A DNA stretch of 64,000 nt from Chloroflexota bacterium (GCA_016234555.1 JACRBJ010000032.1:350552-414551), one strand, 5' to 3'; counted from the first letter of the stretch, positions 44,748 to 54,218 are shown. Notes: generated by a model not told the origin, from the letters alone. Numbers and translations are program-made.

Positions 44748-44800
44748 GGATTTCCTTCGCGTTTCTCAAAATTCTTCGTGGGCTTCGCTTCTTCGCGGTG
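44679..44800. repeat. CACCGCGAAGA palindromic microrepeat overlapping the GT2 3' end
   Basis: The left end CACCGCGAAGA (44679-44689) and right end TCTTCGCGGTG (44790-44800) are exact inverted copies. The interior arms are imperfectly complementary (CGCAAAGAATGCGAAG against CTTCGTGGGCTTCG). The left arm supplies the last codons of the glycosyltransferase. Confidence 0.65.
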
Positions 44801-44843
44801 AGATTGACCTTTTTACAGTGGACTCTCTTATACTTAACCCAAG

Positions 44844-47045
44844 ATGGATTTTCAACCCTACATCCCAGGATTGAAACCCGCCGACCCGGGACCGCTCTCG
44901 CGGTTTTTACCTGCGCTGGAGGAGGGGGTGATCTCCGCCTGGCTGACCCAGGTCGAAGCTGGGAGCTGGTTGCTCGACCCGTTCGGCTTTTCTCCACGTC
45001 TGGTTTTGGAAGCCGCCCGCAGTGGATTCCGCGTGCTGGTGACGGCGAACAACCCGGTGACGAGGTTCCTGCTGGAGATGTCGGCAAAGCCGCCGGCACA
45101 GACAGAATTCGTCGCCGCGCTGGCAGACCTGGGCGCGGTCAAAAAAGGGGAGGAAAGACTCGCGGCGCATCTCCAATCCCTTTACCTGACAACCTGCGAA
45201 AAGTGCGAGAAGCAAATCCAGGCGCAAGCCTTTTTGTGGCGCAAAGGCGCGGATGCGCCTCATGCGCGGATTTATGAGTGTCCGCATTGCGGCGATTCGG
45301 GGGAACATCCCGTCGCCGAAGAGGATGTGGAACGCGCGAAAAAGATCGCGGAAACCGATGCCCTGCACCGTTCACGCGCCTTTGAAAAGGTGGTGGCGCT
45401 TCACGACGAAGACCGCTTCTATGCTGAGGAAGCTATCAGCCATTACCTGCCGCGTCCGCTTTACGCGCTGACCACGATCATTAACCGGCTCGACAGCTTG
45501 AACCTGCCCTCCGAACGCAAACGCGCCTTGACTGCGTTGATCCTTTTGGCATGTGACGCGGGCAACACGCTCTGGGCGCATCCCGCTGAACGTCCGCGAC
45601 CGAAGCAGTTGAGCACGCCGAACCAGTTCCGCGAGCAAAACGTCTGGATGATGCTGGAGCGTGGATTAACTCTCTGGTCAGAGACAGGCTCAGCGGTCCC
45701 GTGTGAAGTGTGGCCCACCAGGATTCCAGAGAGCGGCGGAATCCTCATCTACGAGGGACGGTTGAAGGGGCTCGCGGATGTCGTCAAAAAGGAAATCCCG
45801 ATTGCGGCGGTGATCGGCTCGGTGCCGCGCCCGAACCAGGCGTTTTGGACTCTCTCCGCGTTGTGGGCTGGCTGGCTGTGGGGCAAGGATGCGGTGGAGC
45901 CGTACAAGGTTGCGCTGCGCCGCCGCCGCTACGATTGGGCGTGGAATGCCACCGCGCTTCATTCGGCGTTCGATCACCTGCGGGAACTGCTCCCTGACGG
46001 CGTGCCGTTCTTTGGATTTTTACCCGAACCTGAACCCGCCTACCTGACATCTGCTTTTACGGCGGCGGAGGCGGCTGGGTTTTCTCTGCAAAGCGTGGCG
46101 CTGCGGACGGAGCATGACCCCGTCCAAATCATTTGGAGGAATACCGCGCCGGCAGCCAAACCCGATGCCGAAGCGGGCGAGACGCTTCTCCGCGCCGCCA
46201 TTCATAATTATCTGGTCGAACGCGGCGAGCCTGCCAGTTATTTGCATGTCCACGCGGCAGGATTGATTGCGCTGACCGAAGCAGGCGGACTCAAACCTCC
46301 GCAGGTTGAATTCGATGAAGCGTTGCGAAAGACCAACGCGCTGTTCGACCTGGCGTTGAAGGGCGACGGCAGGTTTATCCATTACTCCACTGGCGAGAGT
46401 GTGGACACCGGCATGTGGGGACTGAGCCTCGAAGCAAACGAGTCGCTCTCCGACCGTGTGGAAATGGCAGTCGTCAGCTACCTGCAAAAGAATCCGAACG
46501 CGCTGTATCTCGAAATCGAAGCGGATTTGAATCCGCAATTCAAGGGATTGCTCACGCCGTCGAAAGGCTTGATCTATGCCGTGCTGAATTCGTACGCGGA
46601 AAAGGACTCAGGCAGTTGGAGACTCCGCGCCGAGGATTTGGCGTCTGCGCGGCGCGAGGAGTTGAAGACGATGCAGGCGTTAATCGAAACCATCGGCGAA
46701 CGGCTGGGGTACGTCTCCCGCAGGGAGGACAAGACCCTGCACTGGGAGGAGAACGGCATCTCGGCGCGGACGTTTTACGTACTGGCTTCCGCGCTTTTGA
46801 CGCGGGCATTGCTCAACTCCACGCCAAATACCATCGTCGTCATCCCCGGCGGACGCGCCGCCCTTGCCGCCTACAAACAGGAGCGCGACCCATCGCTTGC
46901 GGCACAGATGAAGAAGCACAGGCTGGTCAAATACCGTTTGCTGAGAAGCCTGCTTGACCTGCCCATTTTGACTCGCGAGACCTTTGAAGAACAAATCGCC
47001 AGCGACCCGGTGGAAAAGTCCGCCGGGCAGATGATGATGTTTTAG
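44844..47045 (+). CDS. Zinc-ribbon DNA-methyltransferase-like protein, probably inactive
   Basis: 733 residues. Residues 42-78 (WLLDPFGFSPRLVLEAARSG, then VLVTANNP) align with the SAM-binding motif I region of adenine DNA methylases, but FAGSG is replaced by FGFSP. A zinc ribbon follows (CEKC at 118-121, CPHCG at 146-150), as in DUF1156-type methylases. About 325-345 (GSVPRPNQAFWTLSALWAGW) occupies the place of the catalytic D/NPPY motif, which is missing. The C-terminal 250 residues are helical and unassigned. No restriction enzyme adjoins. It may bind DNA or RNA without methylating. TATACT lies nine bases before the ATG. Confidence 0.7.
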   Translation: MDFQPYIPGLKPADPGPLSRFLPALEEGVISAWLTQVEAGSWLLDPFGFSPRLVLEAARSGFRVLVTANNPVTRFLLEMSAKPPAQTEFVAALADLGAVKKGEERLAAHLQSLYLTTCEKCEKQIQAQAFLWRKGADAPHARIYECPHCGDSGEHPVAEEDVERAKKIAETDALHRSRAFEKVVALHDEDRFYAEEAISHYLPRPLYALTTIINRLDSLNLPSERKRALTALILLACDAGNTLWAHPAERPRPKQLSTPNQFREQNVWMMLERGLTLWSETGSAVPCEVWPTRIPESGGILIYEGRLKGLADVVKKEIPIAAVIGSVPRPNQAFWTLSALWAGWLWGKDAVEPYKVALRRRRYDWAWNATALHSAFDHLRELLPDGVPFFGFLPEPEPAYLTSAFTAAEAAGFSLQSVALRTEHDPVQIIWRNTAPAAKPDAEAGETLLRAAIHNYLVERGEPASYLHVHAAGLIALTEAGGLKPPQVEFDEALRKTNALFDLALKGDGRFIHYSTGESVDTGMWGLSLEANESLSDRVEMAVVSYLQKNPNALYLEIEADLNPQFKGLLTPSKGLIYAVLNSYAEKDSGSWRLRAEDLASARREELKTMQALIETIGERLGYVSRREDKTLHWEENGISARTFYVLASALLTRALLNSTPNTIVVIPGGRAALAAYKQERDPSLAAQMKKHRLVKYRLLRSLLDLPILTRETFEEQIASDPVEKSAGQMMMF

Positions 47046-47121
47046 GTTCGTCGAGTAGTTGAATAGTTTCGTAGTTGAGTAATCTGAAAGCCCGTATACT
47101 CATAGACCTCATGGGAGTTGT

Positions 47122-48153
47122 ATGTTTCGAAAAGCATTTCTTTTGTGCGCCCTGCTTCTAACCTCCTGCATTTCCGTTGACGTAGATTCGGCTGCGGTCA
47201 CGGCTGGACCTGACTTCGTGACCTCGACCCTGCCGCCGACCAAGCAAGGCTATGTGCCCCCCACATTAACCTTGACCCCGGAGGTCACCATCTCGCCGAC
47301 GGGTGCCGTCACCGCGCCGCCCAATTGTAGAGACGGGGCTGTCCTCTTGCGCGACGTGACCATTCAGGACAACACGCAGGTCCGCGCGGGCGAGACCTTT
47401 ACCAAAACCTGGGAACTTCAAAACGTTGGGACCTGTCCGTGGGTGAATTACACGCTGGTCTTTGCCTCCGGTGACAAGATGGATGCGCCGACCTCCGCGC
47501 CCGTCCCGACCACGTTGAAAGACGAGAAGGTCGAGGTCTCCGTCGAGTTGACCGCGCCCTCGGTCAACGGGACGTATACCGGTTTCTTCTCCCTGCACAA
47601 CGCAAGTGACAGGGTCGTGGCAATTGGCACGGAACAGACCTTCTGGGTGAAAATCATCGTGGGCGGACCCAGCGTCGCCGCCACGTCGTCGGGAACGAGT
47701 CCCACGCAAACGGGAAGTACGCCAAGCGGGGGCGGAGGGTCAGCCAATTGCAATTACACCCAGAATGCGGGATACGTCAATCAGGTGGCGGCGGCGATCA
47801 ACGCCGAACGCGCAAAAGCCGGTCTGCCGGCGTTGACGGTCAACTCGCAGCTTGCGGCGCTGGCGCAGTCCCATGCGGCGGATATGGCTTGCTACGACAG
47901 GATCAGCCACACAGGCTCGGACGGTTCCTCCGCCTATACGCGGGCGGTGGCTTCGGGATACGCGGGTTTCTTCAACGAAGAAATCATCTACGGTGGCGGC
48001 GGACCGTCTGCGGCGATGAGTTGGTGGATGAACGATCAAATCCACCGCGACGCGATTCTGAAAGCAAAGACCACCGAGATGGGCGTCGGCTATGCTTATT
48101 TTTCCAACGGTTCGTATGGGGATTTTATTGTGGTGGAGTTTGGGACGCAATAA
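47122..48153 (+). CDS. Lipoprotein with NBR1-Ig-like and CAP domains
   Basis: 343 residues. Lipobox LLTSCIS (Cys about 15) and a Thr/Pro linker, then an NBR1-type Ig domain at about 70-180 (FTKTWELQNVGTCPWVNYTL). After a Ser/Gly spacer comes a CAP/SCP domain at about 208-343 with YVNQVAAAINAERAKAGLPAL, a Zn-type histidine in LAQSHAADMA and DRISHTGSDGSSAYTRA. CAP proteins are secreted and bind sterols, lipids or peptides; bacterial roles are unclear. The ribosome-binding site GGGAG precedes the ATG. The combination is common in Chloroflexota surface proteins. Confidence 0.9.
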   Translation: MFRKAFLLCALLLTSCISVDVDSAAVTAGPDFVTSTLPPTKQGYVPPTLTLTPEVTISPTGAVTAPPNCRDGAVLLRDVTIQDNTQVRAGETFTKTWELQNVGTCPWVNYTLVFASGDKMDAPTSAPVPTTLKDEKVEVSVELTAPSVNGTYTGFFSLHNASDRVVAIGTEQTFWVKIIVGGPSVAATSSGTSPTQTGSTPSGGGGSANCNYTQNAGYVNQVAAAINAERAKAGLPALTVNSQLAALAQSHAADMACYDRISHTGSDGSSAYTRAVASGYAGFFNEEIIYGGGGPSAAMSWWMNDQIHRDAILKAKTTEMGVGYAYFSNGSYGDFIVVEFGTQ

Positions 48154-48157
48154 AACG

Positions 48158-48184
48158 GTAGGGGCGGGGTTACCCCGCCCCTAC
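48158..48184. terminator. GTAGGGGCGGGG palindrome between convergent genes
   Basis: A 13-base perfect stem, GTAGGGGCGGGGT with ACCCCGCCCCTAC, and a one-base loop. There is no T-run. It probably acts as a bidirectional barrier or is a dispersed GC-rich repeat. Confidence 0.65.
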
Positions 48185-48191
48185 AAGAAAT

Positions 48192-50285
48192 CTACACAAC
48201 CTTCTTCCTCAAAATCCTATTCCAATCCAGCATCGTCTTCAAATGTTCCATCGGCACCTGACCTTCGGGAACGAAGCCGACAAACGAGCGGTTGTAGGTA
48301 TCTTCGGGACCGTCGTCGAGATGCCAGGAGAGCGGCATCTTGAAGGTGCCAACCGCGGACGTGCCTTTGTCGCCATCGGGGAGGGCGGTTTCGTAGGTGA
48401 TGACTGTCATGCCGTCGGCGGTTTCGGCGACCTCGGCAACCGTCGCTTCGTGAATCCAGCGCAGCCATTGCTTCTGTTGGGTCTTCACTTTCGTCTGCGG
48501 ATCAACGAGCGTGCGCGAGCGGGTGACGACTTCTCCCGCAGCATATGTCCATGGAGTGGTCGGAGATTTGGGGTCCGCCTTTTTCTTTTTATCCACAGTT
48601 GGAAGAATCCCAACGCCCGATTTGGTCTTCACGTCCTTGGCGATCTGCCAGTCATTCGGTTCCTTGTCCACGAAGCGCAGCCAGAAAATGCTCGCGCCCT
48701 GCACATAATCCTTCTCGGAGGTCGGCTTGGTGTAGAACGCGCCGGGCAGTTTCTTCTCGGCTTCGTGCGTGGAGTACCACTTCGGTTTGGGAGTCAAGCC
48801 GCCGGGTGGCAAAATGCCGCGGATGTGCTGGCAGTGTTCGGCGGTCTCATTGCAGACGGCGCGGGAGACGATCAACTCGTGGGTGCGTCCATGCTCGTCG
48901 CGCCAGGCGGATGAGTCGTAGTTTTCCCATGCATCCATCACCATGCGGATTTCCATCGCCGTCTGCGAGTTGCGTTCGGCTTCTTCTTCGGGCGTGAGTT
49001 TTTCCCAATTCGGGTCGGTGACGTGGGTCACGCGCAGCGGCGTGAGCTTGACGATTTCCTTCCATGCCCACGCGGGGAATTTGGCTTTCATGCCTTCGAG
49101 CTTCTTCAATGCCTCTTCGGTCGAAAGGGAGTACTCGTCGTATTTGGCTTCTTCGACCAGCAGGGCGGTGATACCGTTGCGACGGGTCTTGGGCCCGCTG
49201 GCTTTGACGCTCAGCATGTGCATGGCGACCAAATCCTTCCACTGCTTCTCGGTGGCGCGAGCCAGCTTGGGAACGACCCCCTGTCCCTTTTCGTAGGCGG
49301 CGATTTTTTCAGCACAAAGTTTTTCGACGGCGGCATCATCCAACGCCTTGGCTTTCTTTTCCACATCCGCCGCGCCGAGCCGCACCAGCAGGTCTTTGGG
49401 ATCAGCCCACGAACCATGCGCGCTCGCGTAGCGCATCCCCGAAAAATGGACGACCATGTATTGCAGCCAGTAGGGGAAGCGCTTCGGTTCCTTCTTGAAA
49501 CGCTGATAAATCTCTTCGAGCAGTTGATATTGATTCTTCGTTTCGAGCGACGCCTTGTACTCCTCAACCTTCCACCAGACGATGTCGCGGACGGTGACGG
49601 GAGCTTCAGGCTTGTACTGGACGAGGAACTCCGCCTCCGACGGCACGCGTAGCGAGTTGGGGTCGCCTTTGGACAGCTTGTACCAGGCGAGTTTTCTCTG
49701 CTCGATCTTGTCGTAGGTCTTGAGGAGCGCGCGCAACTGATCGAGTTCCTGCTCCGCCATCGGCAGGGTGACGGTTTCCATCGCGGCGAGTTCCTGCGTC
49801 TCGACGGCCTTCTTCGGGTGGGCTGGATCCATGTTCTCGACCCGCCGCCGCTTCGATTTGACCGCGTCGCGTTGGACATTGCGATGATTCGTCCAGAACT
49901 GGTCCATACCTTCGACGAAGCTTTTCTCCCCGCGAACGTCCTTCGGAAAACTTTGGCTGAACATGGCGTGGAAGTTGTTGATCTCGGTCAGTTCGGCTTC
50001 GTTGATCGGCTTGAACTTCAAATAATACGGGCGGGCGTCCTTGACGAAGAAATAATCCCGCAGTTTGCTATAAGTCTTAAAAGCTGTGATTGCCGCATCT
50101 TCCTGGGCTTTGGTGTACGCATCCACGTCCGCCTTGAGCGTGGAAATGTCCTTGTCCTTGTACTGCTTCCACAAATCCACCTCCATGTAATAGACGAGAA
50201 AGTCTCTCAGCTTCGGCTCGCGCATCGGATAGATGGTCTTGCATAGGACATCGTTTTGCCATTGGAAATACAGCGGTTCAGCCAT
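48192..50285 (-). CDS. Large soluble protein of unknown function (697 residues)
   Basis: AAGGAG lies seven bases before the ATG and codon use matches neighbours, so it is a real gene. It is Lys-, Glu- and Trp-rich, with no signal peptide and no membrane helix. The first 400 residues are predicted mostly helical (VDLWKQYKDKDISTLKADVD). A middle part has THVTDPNWEKLTPEEEAERN and an RxxHELIVSRAVCNETAEHCQ stretch with paired Cys. The C-terminal 200 residues look beta-rich (TYAAGEVVTRSRTLVDPQ, FVGFVPEGQVPMEHLKTML). I recognise no family or catalytic motif. It is followed by no same-strand partner within 6 bases; the rhomboid gene lies upstream. Confidence 0.8.
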   Translation of the reverse strand: MAEPLYFQWQNDVLCKTIYPMREPKLRDFLVYYMEVDLWKQYKDKDISTLKADVDAYTKAQEDAAITAFKTYSKLRDYFFVKDARPYYLKFKPINEAELTEINNFHAMFSQSFPKDVRGEKSFVEGMDQFWTNHRNVQRDAVKSKRRRVENMDPAHPKKAVETQELAAMETVTLPMAEQELDQLRALLKTYDKIEQRKLAWYKLSKGDPNSLRVPSEAEFLVQYKPEAPVTVRDIVWWKVEEYKASLETKNQYQLLEEIYQRFKKEPKRFPYWLQYMVVHFSGMRYASAHGSWADPKDLLVRLGAADVEKKAKALDDAAVEKLCAEKIAAYEKGQGVVPKLARATEKQWKDLVAMHMLSVKASGPKTRRNGITALLVEEAKYDEYSLSTEEALKKLEGMKAKFPAWAWKEIVKLTPLRVTHVTDPNWEKLTPEEEAERNSQTAMEIRMVMDAWENYDSSAWRDEHGRTHELIVSRAVCNETAEHCQHIRGILPPGGLTPKPKWYSTHEAEKKLPGAFYTKPTSEKDYVQGASIFWLRFVDKEPNDWQIAKDVKTKSGVGILPTVDKKKKADPKSPTTPWTYAAGEVVTRSRTLVDPQTKVKTQQKQWLRWIHEATVAEVAETADGMTVITYETALPDGDKGTSAVGTFKMPLSWHLDDGPEDTYNRSFVGFVPEGQVPMEHLKTMLDWNRILRKKVV

Positions 50286-50366
50286 GATTTACTCCTTGTT
50301 GTGACAGCCCAATAATGGACGGATTGTATCCAGTTTCAATTGATTGGAGAAGGGGAAATTTATTAT

Positions 50367-51041
50367 CTACACCGGCACGTCGCTCATGTAGCGGGCAAAG
50401 GCTTCGGGACGCAGGAACAACGGGATGAAGATGCAGGCGAAGAATCCGCCGAGGTGCGCCCAGTATGCTACGTCGTAGTCAGCGCCCCGCATGTAACTCT
50501 CGTACGCAGGCGGGATTTGAACCAGCAGGTAGTACAGCACGATCCAAAAGGCGCGGATTTTGATGATGCCAAAGAACCACAGGGTTCGGATTCGTCCGCC
50601 GGGGAAAAGCACAAAATAAGCGCCCATGACCCCAAAGATCGCGCCACTCGCGCCGATGGTGGGGACGTCCATGTGCGGCATGGCGAGGGCGGTGATCAGG
50701 CTGGCGAGAGTTCCAGACAGAAGATAATACAGCAGGTAGCGCCATGCTCCGCAGGCATCCTCCACGCGGCGGCCAAAGACCCATAGGGAAATCATGTTGA
50801 AAAGCAGGTGACCAATGCCGGCGTGCAAAAACATGCAGGTGATGACGGAGATGATTCCCGCGCCCTCCCGCGCCCAAAGATGGCTTGGGTTCGAGCCAAA
50901 TACCCAGAACACGCCGTTAAGCGCAACCTCGGGCAGGTACAGTTCCCAGGTCAGGATGACGGTGTTGACCATGATCAACGAGATGGTCATCCAGGGCATG
51001 CCGCTATAACGGTTGGGTTCGGTGTCATTGAATGGGAGCAT
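50367..51041 (-). CDS. Rhomboid-family intramembrane serine protease
   Basis: 224 residues with six or seven helices. The active-site Ser is in GASGAIFGVMGAYF (about 131) and the His in AYWAHLGGF (about 194). The CMFLHAGIGHLLFNMISLWVFG segment with the conserved HxxxN lies near residue 70-90. It cuts membrane-anchored substrates within the bilayer. It starts 11 bases after the TPR membrane protein gene on the same strand, suggesting co-transcription. Confidence 0.94.
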   Translation of the reverse strand: MLPFNDTEPNRYSGMPWMTISLIMVNTVILTWELYLPEVALNGVFWVFGSNPSHLWAREGAGIISVITCMFLHAGIGHLLFNMISLWVFGRRVEDACGAWRYLLYYLLSGTLASLITALAMPHMDVPTIGASGAIFGVMGAYFVLFPGGRIRTLWFFGIIKIRAFWIVLYYLLVQIPPAYESYMRGADYDVAYWAHLGGFFACIFIPLFLRPEAFARYMSDVPV

Positions 51042-51052
51042 GGATCACGTGT

Positions 51053-52072
51053 TCATAGGGAAGCCAGGTACAACATCAGGCGGTCGAAGGCTGTCAGGAA
51101 CAAAAAAACGAAGGGGAGGATCACCAAAATCCAACCCGCGGCAGACATGGACAAACGGGCGGCTGGCGTGCCGCGGGAACCGGCATTCTTGAAAATCAAA
51201 GTCCACAGCCGGTGATGCGAGCGGACGGAGGCAAGCGCGATCATGAACCCGCCCAGCATCGTCCAGAAGAAACCAAACCAGGCAATAAAATCGGGGTTGG
51301 CAACCGGGTTCAATCCCACGTGGATGAACAGCAGCATAAAATACAGGAGCGGCGGACCAGCCGTCAGCCGGGCAATCGACACTGTTGGGGAGATATGCGC
51401 GATCTGCTCCTGGCGCAGGTTTTCAAGTCGCACGGTCTTCCAGTAAATATTGTTTTGTTCGCTTTTCGATTTGACTTGCAGCGCGGCAATGCCGTATGCC
51501 TGGATTGCCTTTTCGATGTTCCCCTGCTCCTCGTACATTTCCGCCAGGTCGAGCGGATTCTTCTTGAAGTGCTGTAAACGTTCGAATTCCTGCCGCGATT
51601 TGGCGTCACCCGGCGTGAGCGCCAGCAATTTTTCCAGCGCGGACAGTTGTTCGTCAATATCCGGGGAAAGCTCCGCCAGCAGACGCCAGACATCCGCAAT
51701 GGATTCCCCCTCCCGTGAAAGGAAACGCGCCATTTCCAAAGCCTCGGCGGACCTTCCCGCCTTGACGAGTTCGCGCGCCTGTCCCGCCTGCTCCTCCACG
51801 TGGAGCCTTTGCTTCTCCCTTTGCTTATCCTTTTCAACCTGCAACTGGCTAAGGTATTGCCTGACACTGGCGTTTTGAGGATTGATTTCCAGAACCTGTT
51901 CACAGGCATAGATACAATCATCGAGGTTGTCCAGCAAACCCGTCAGCCATATCCAGGCGGTTTCGTTGCGCGGATTGATCTCGACGACTTCCAGAAAAAT
52001 ATCACGCGCCGTCAACTCACGCCCGGCGCGTACCGCAGACATCGCCTGTTGAAGCAGGGTGGCTTCCCGCAT
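51053..52072 (-). CDS. TPR protein with C-terminal membrane helices
   Basis: 339 residues from ATG 52072; TAAAAT seven bases upstream suggests a leaderless start, and an earlier in-frame ATG (52096) lies before that box. TPR-like units at about 5-75 (ALEMARFLSREG and ARDIFLEVVEINPRNETAW patterns), a coiled-coil at about 75-105 and further helical repeats to 210. Three hydrophobic segments follow near 232-250, 255-280 and 312-335. Probably an adaptor at the membrane. It shares a transcript with the rhomboid gene, so it may scaffold or be a substrate of that protease. Confidence 0.8.
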   Translation of the reverse strand: MREATLLQQAMSAVRAGRELTARDIFLEVVEINPRNETAWIWLTGLLDNLDDCIYACEQVLEINPQNASVRQYLSQLQVEKDKQREKQRLHVEEQAGQARELVKAGRSAEALEMARFLSREGESIADVWRLLAELSPDIDEQLSALEKLLALTPGDAKSRQEFERLQHFKKNPLDLAEMYEEQGNIEKAIQAYGIAALQVKSKSEQNNIYWKTVRLENLRQEQIAHISPTVSIARLTAGPPLLYFMLLFIHVGLNPVANPDFIAWFGFFWTMLGGFMIALASVRSHHRLWTLIFKNAGSRGTPAARLSMSAAGWILVILPFVFLFLTAFDRLMLYLASL

Positions 52073-52244
52073 GGAAGTTATTTTACCCCATTCCAAATTT
52101 CAGCCCCGATGGCGGCTTCATGAGATATATAGACATGACACCAAAGACACATCCCTCTTTCGGGGGAAAGGAGTAGAATAAGGCAACCACGATTGGAAAA
52201 CTCCGTAGGTTAAGGAAACGCGCACTCAGCGCAAAAGGAGAAAA

Positions 52245-54218
52245 ATGATCATACTAACTTTTCTAGCCTATCTGGCACTCGGAATTCTGATTCTTGTACT
52301 GCTTTCCGGGATTCGGTTCATTCCCAACAACCGCGTCGGAATCATCGAAAAGCGGTTCAGCGGGAGGGGTTCCGTCAAATCAGGCTTCATTGCCCTGAAC
52401 GGGGAAGCGGGCTACCAGCCGCAAATTCTGCGCGGTGGTCTGCATTATCGGATGCCCATCCAGTACGTTGTTCATCAAATGCCCCTGGTGACCATCTCCC
52501 AGGGCAAGATCGGCTACGTTTTCGCGCGTGACGGTCTACAATTGGAGCCGTCACAGGTGCTGGCGTCCAATGCCGTGGCACAGGACTTTCAGGATGTGGA
52601 AAACTTCCTGAAGAACGGCGGACAGCGCGGTCCACAGCGCCGCATTTTGCGTGAAGGAACGTACGCCTTCAACCTGGTGCAGTTCATCGTCATTACCGAG
52701 GAACGCATTTACACCCGCGCCCTGAGTAAGGAGGAAGGCGACACGATCCGTGGCATGGCTGAGGTCATTGCCCAGCGCGGCGGATTCCGTCCCGTGGTCA
52801 TCAAGGATACGGATGACTCGATTGGTATTGTCACCATCCATGATGGTCCGTCGCTCGGTCAGGGCGAGATCATCGCTCCCGTCGTCGGTGACGATCCCGA
52901 TCAGGCTGAGACCTATCACAACAAGTTCCAGGACGCCGATAACTTCCTGCGCGCGGGCGGTCAACGCGGACGCCAGTTGCAAGTGTTGGTGGAAGGCACG
53001 TACTACGTCAACCGCCTGTTCGGAACCGTGGAGATGATCCCCAAGACCGTGATCGAAGTCGGTAATGTGGGCGTGGTCGTCTCTTACACGGGTGAAACGG
53101 GCGACGACCTTTCGGGCAAGGAATATCGTCACGGCGAGTTGGTGACCAAGGGTCATCGCGGCGTGTGGAGCGAACCGCTTCTGCCGGGCAAGTACCCCTT
53201 CAACACCTACGCGGGCAAGGTGATCCCCGTTCCGACGACAAACATCATCCTCAAGTGGATCCGCACCGAGACGGGCGCGCACCGCTTCGATGAAAACCTG
53301 ACCGAAGTCTCGCTAATCACCAAGGACGCCTTCGAACCGTCATTACCGCTTTCGGTCGTTGTCCACATCGACTATCAAAAGGCTCCGCTCGTCATCCAGC
53401 GCTTCGGCGATATCAAGAAACTGGTGGAGCAGACCCTCGACCCGATGGTCTCCGCCTACTTCAAGAACGTCGGTCAGATGCGCACGTTGATCCAGTTGCT
53501 GCAAGACCGCAGCGCCATCCAACAGCAAGCCAGCTCGGAGATGCGTGAAAAGTTCGCCCACTACAATCTGGCGCTGGAAGAAGTGCTGATCGGCACGCCG
53601 TCCTCGCCTGAGAACGACACACAGATCGAAACGATCCTGATGCAGTTGCGTTCGCGCCAGGTTGCGGAAGAACAGGTCGAGACATACAATCAGCAGGAGA
53701 AAGCCGCAGTCAAGGAACGTGAACTGCGCGAAGCTCAATCCCGCGCCCAGATGCAGACCAAGCTGACCGAAGCCGAGTTGAACATCAACATCCAGACCGA
53801 CCAGGGTAAGGCTGAGTACCAGCGCTCCATTCAACAGGCGCAGCAGATCCGTGCCCTTGCAGAAGCAGAAGCTGAAAAGATCGCCCGCATCGGTATCGCC
53901 CAGGCGCTCGCCACCGAGGAACAAGTCCGCGCGTATGGCGGACCGCAGTTCCAGGTGACACAGCAGGTGATGAACCGCTTCGCGGAAGCCATCCAGCAAT
54001 CCGGCGTGGACGTGGTGCCGCGTATCGTTGTCAGCGGCAACAACGGCGGTGAACAGGGCGGTTCCTCCACGTCTGGCAGTATCATGGAAGGCTTGCTGAC
54101 CATGCTGCTCTCCGAACGCTTCGCCGCGATGGAGAAGGAATCCGAGCAGGCTCCGCGCTCGGCGCAAGCAGACGCCTTGCGGGAGCAGATACGGAAAGAT
54201 ATGGAAAAGAAGAAGTAA
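52245..54218 (+). CDS. SPFH/flotillin-like protein with duplicated internal segment
   Basis: 657 residues. An N-terminal membrane helix (about 5-22) leads to a long SPFH region with an unusual internal repeat: FQDVENFLKNGGQRGPQRRI at about 115 and FQDADNFLRAGGQRGRQLQV at about 228, each followed by an EGTY(A/Y)xN strand. A further band 7-type part (PLSVVVHIDYQKAPLVIQRF) is followed by a long coiled-coil (about 420-560) rich in Ala, Glu and Gln. The C-terminus has a Gly/Ser hinge. Flotillins assemble into membrane microdomain rings. AAAAGGAG precedes the ATG. It seems monocistronic. Confidence 0.88.
   Translation: MIILTFLAYLALGILILVLLSGIRFIPNNRVGIIEKRFSGRGSVKSGFIALNGEAGYQPQILRGGLHYRMPIQYVVHQMPLVTISQGKIGYVFARDGLQLEPSQVLASNAVAQDFQDVENFLKNGGQRGPQRRILREGTYAFNLVQFIVITEERIYTRALSKEEGDTIRGMAEVIAQRGGFRPVVIKDTDDSIGIVTIHDGPSLGQGEIIAPVVGDDPDQAETYHNKFQDADNFLRAGGQRGRQLQVLVEGTYYVNRLFGTVEMIPKTVIEVGNVGVVVSYTGETGDDLSGKEYRHGELVTKGHRGVWSEPLLPGKYPFNTYAGKVIPVPTTNIILKWIRTETGAHRFDENLTEVSLITKDAFEPSLPLSVVVHIDYQKAPLVIQRFGDIKKLVEQTLDPMVSAYFKNVGQMRTLIQLLQDRSAIQQQASSEMREKFAHYNLALEEVLIGTPSSPENDTQIETILMQLRSRQVAEEQVETYNQQEKAAVKERELREAQSRAQMQTKLTEAELNINIQTDQGKAEYQRSIQQAQQIRALAEAEAEKIARIGIAQALATEEQVRAYGGPQFQVTQQVMNRFAEAIQQSGVDVVPRIVVSGNNGGEQGGSSTSGSIMEGLLTMLLSERFAAMEKESEQAPRSAQADALREQIRKDMEKKK

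Noticed and set aside
44844..47045. Functional restriction-modification methylase
   Set aside because: The glycine loop and the D/NPPY catalytic motif are both absent and there is no nuclease gene nearby, so I call it methyltransferase-like only.
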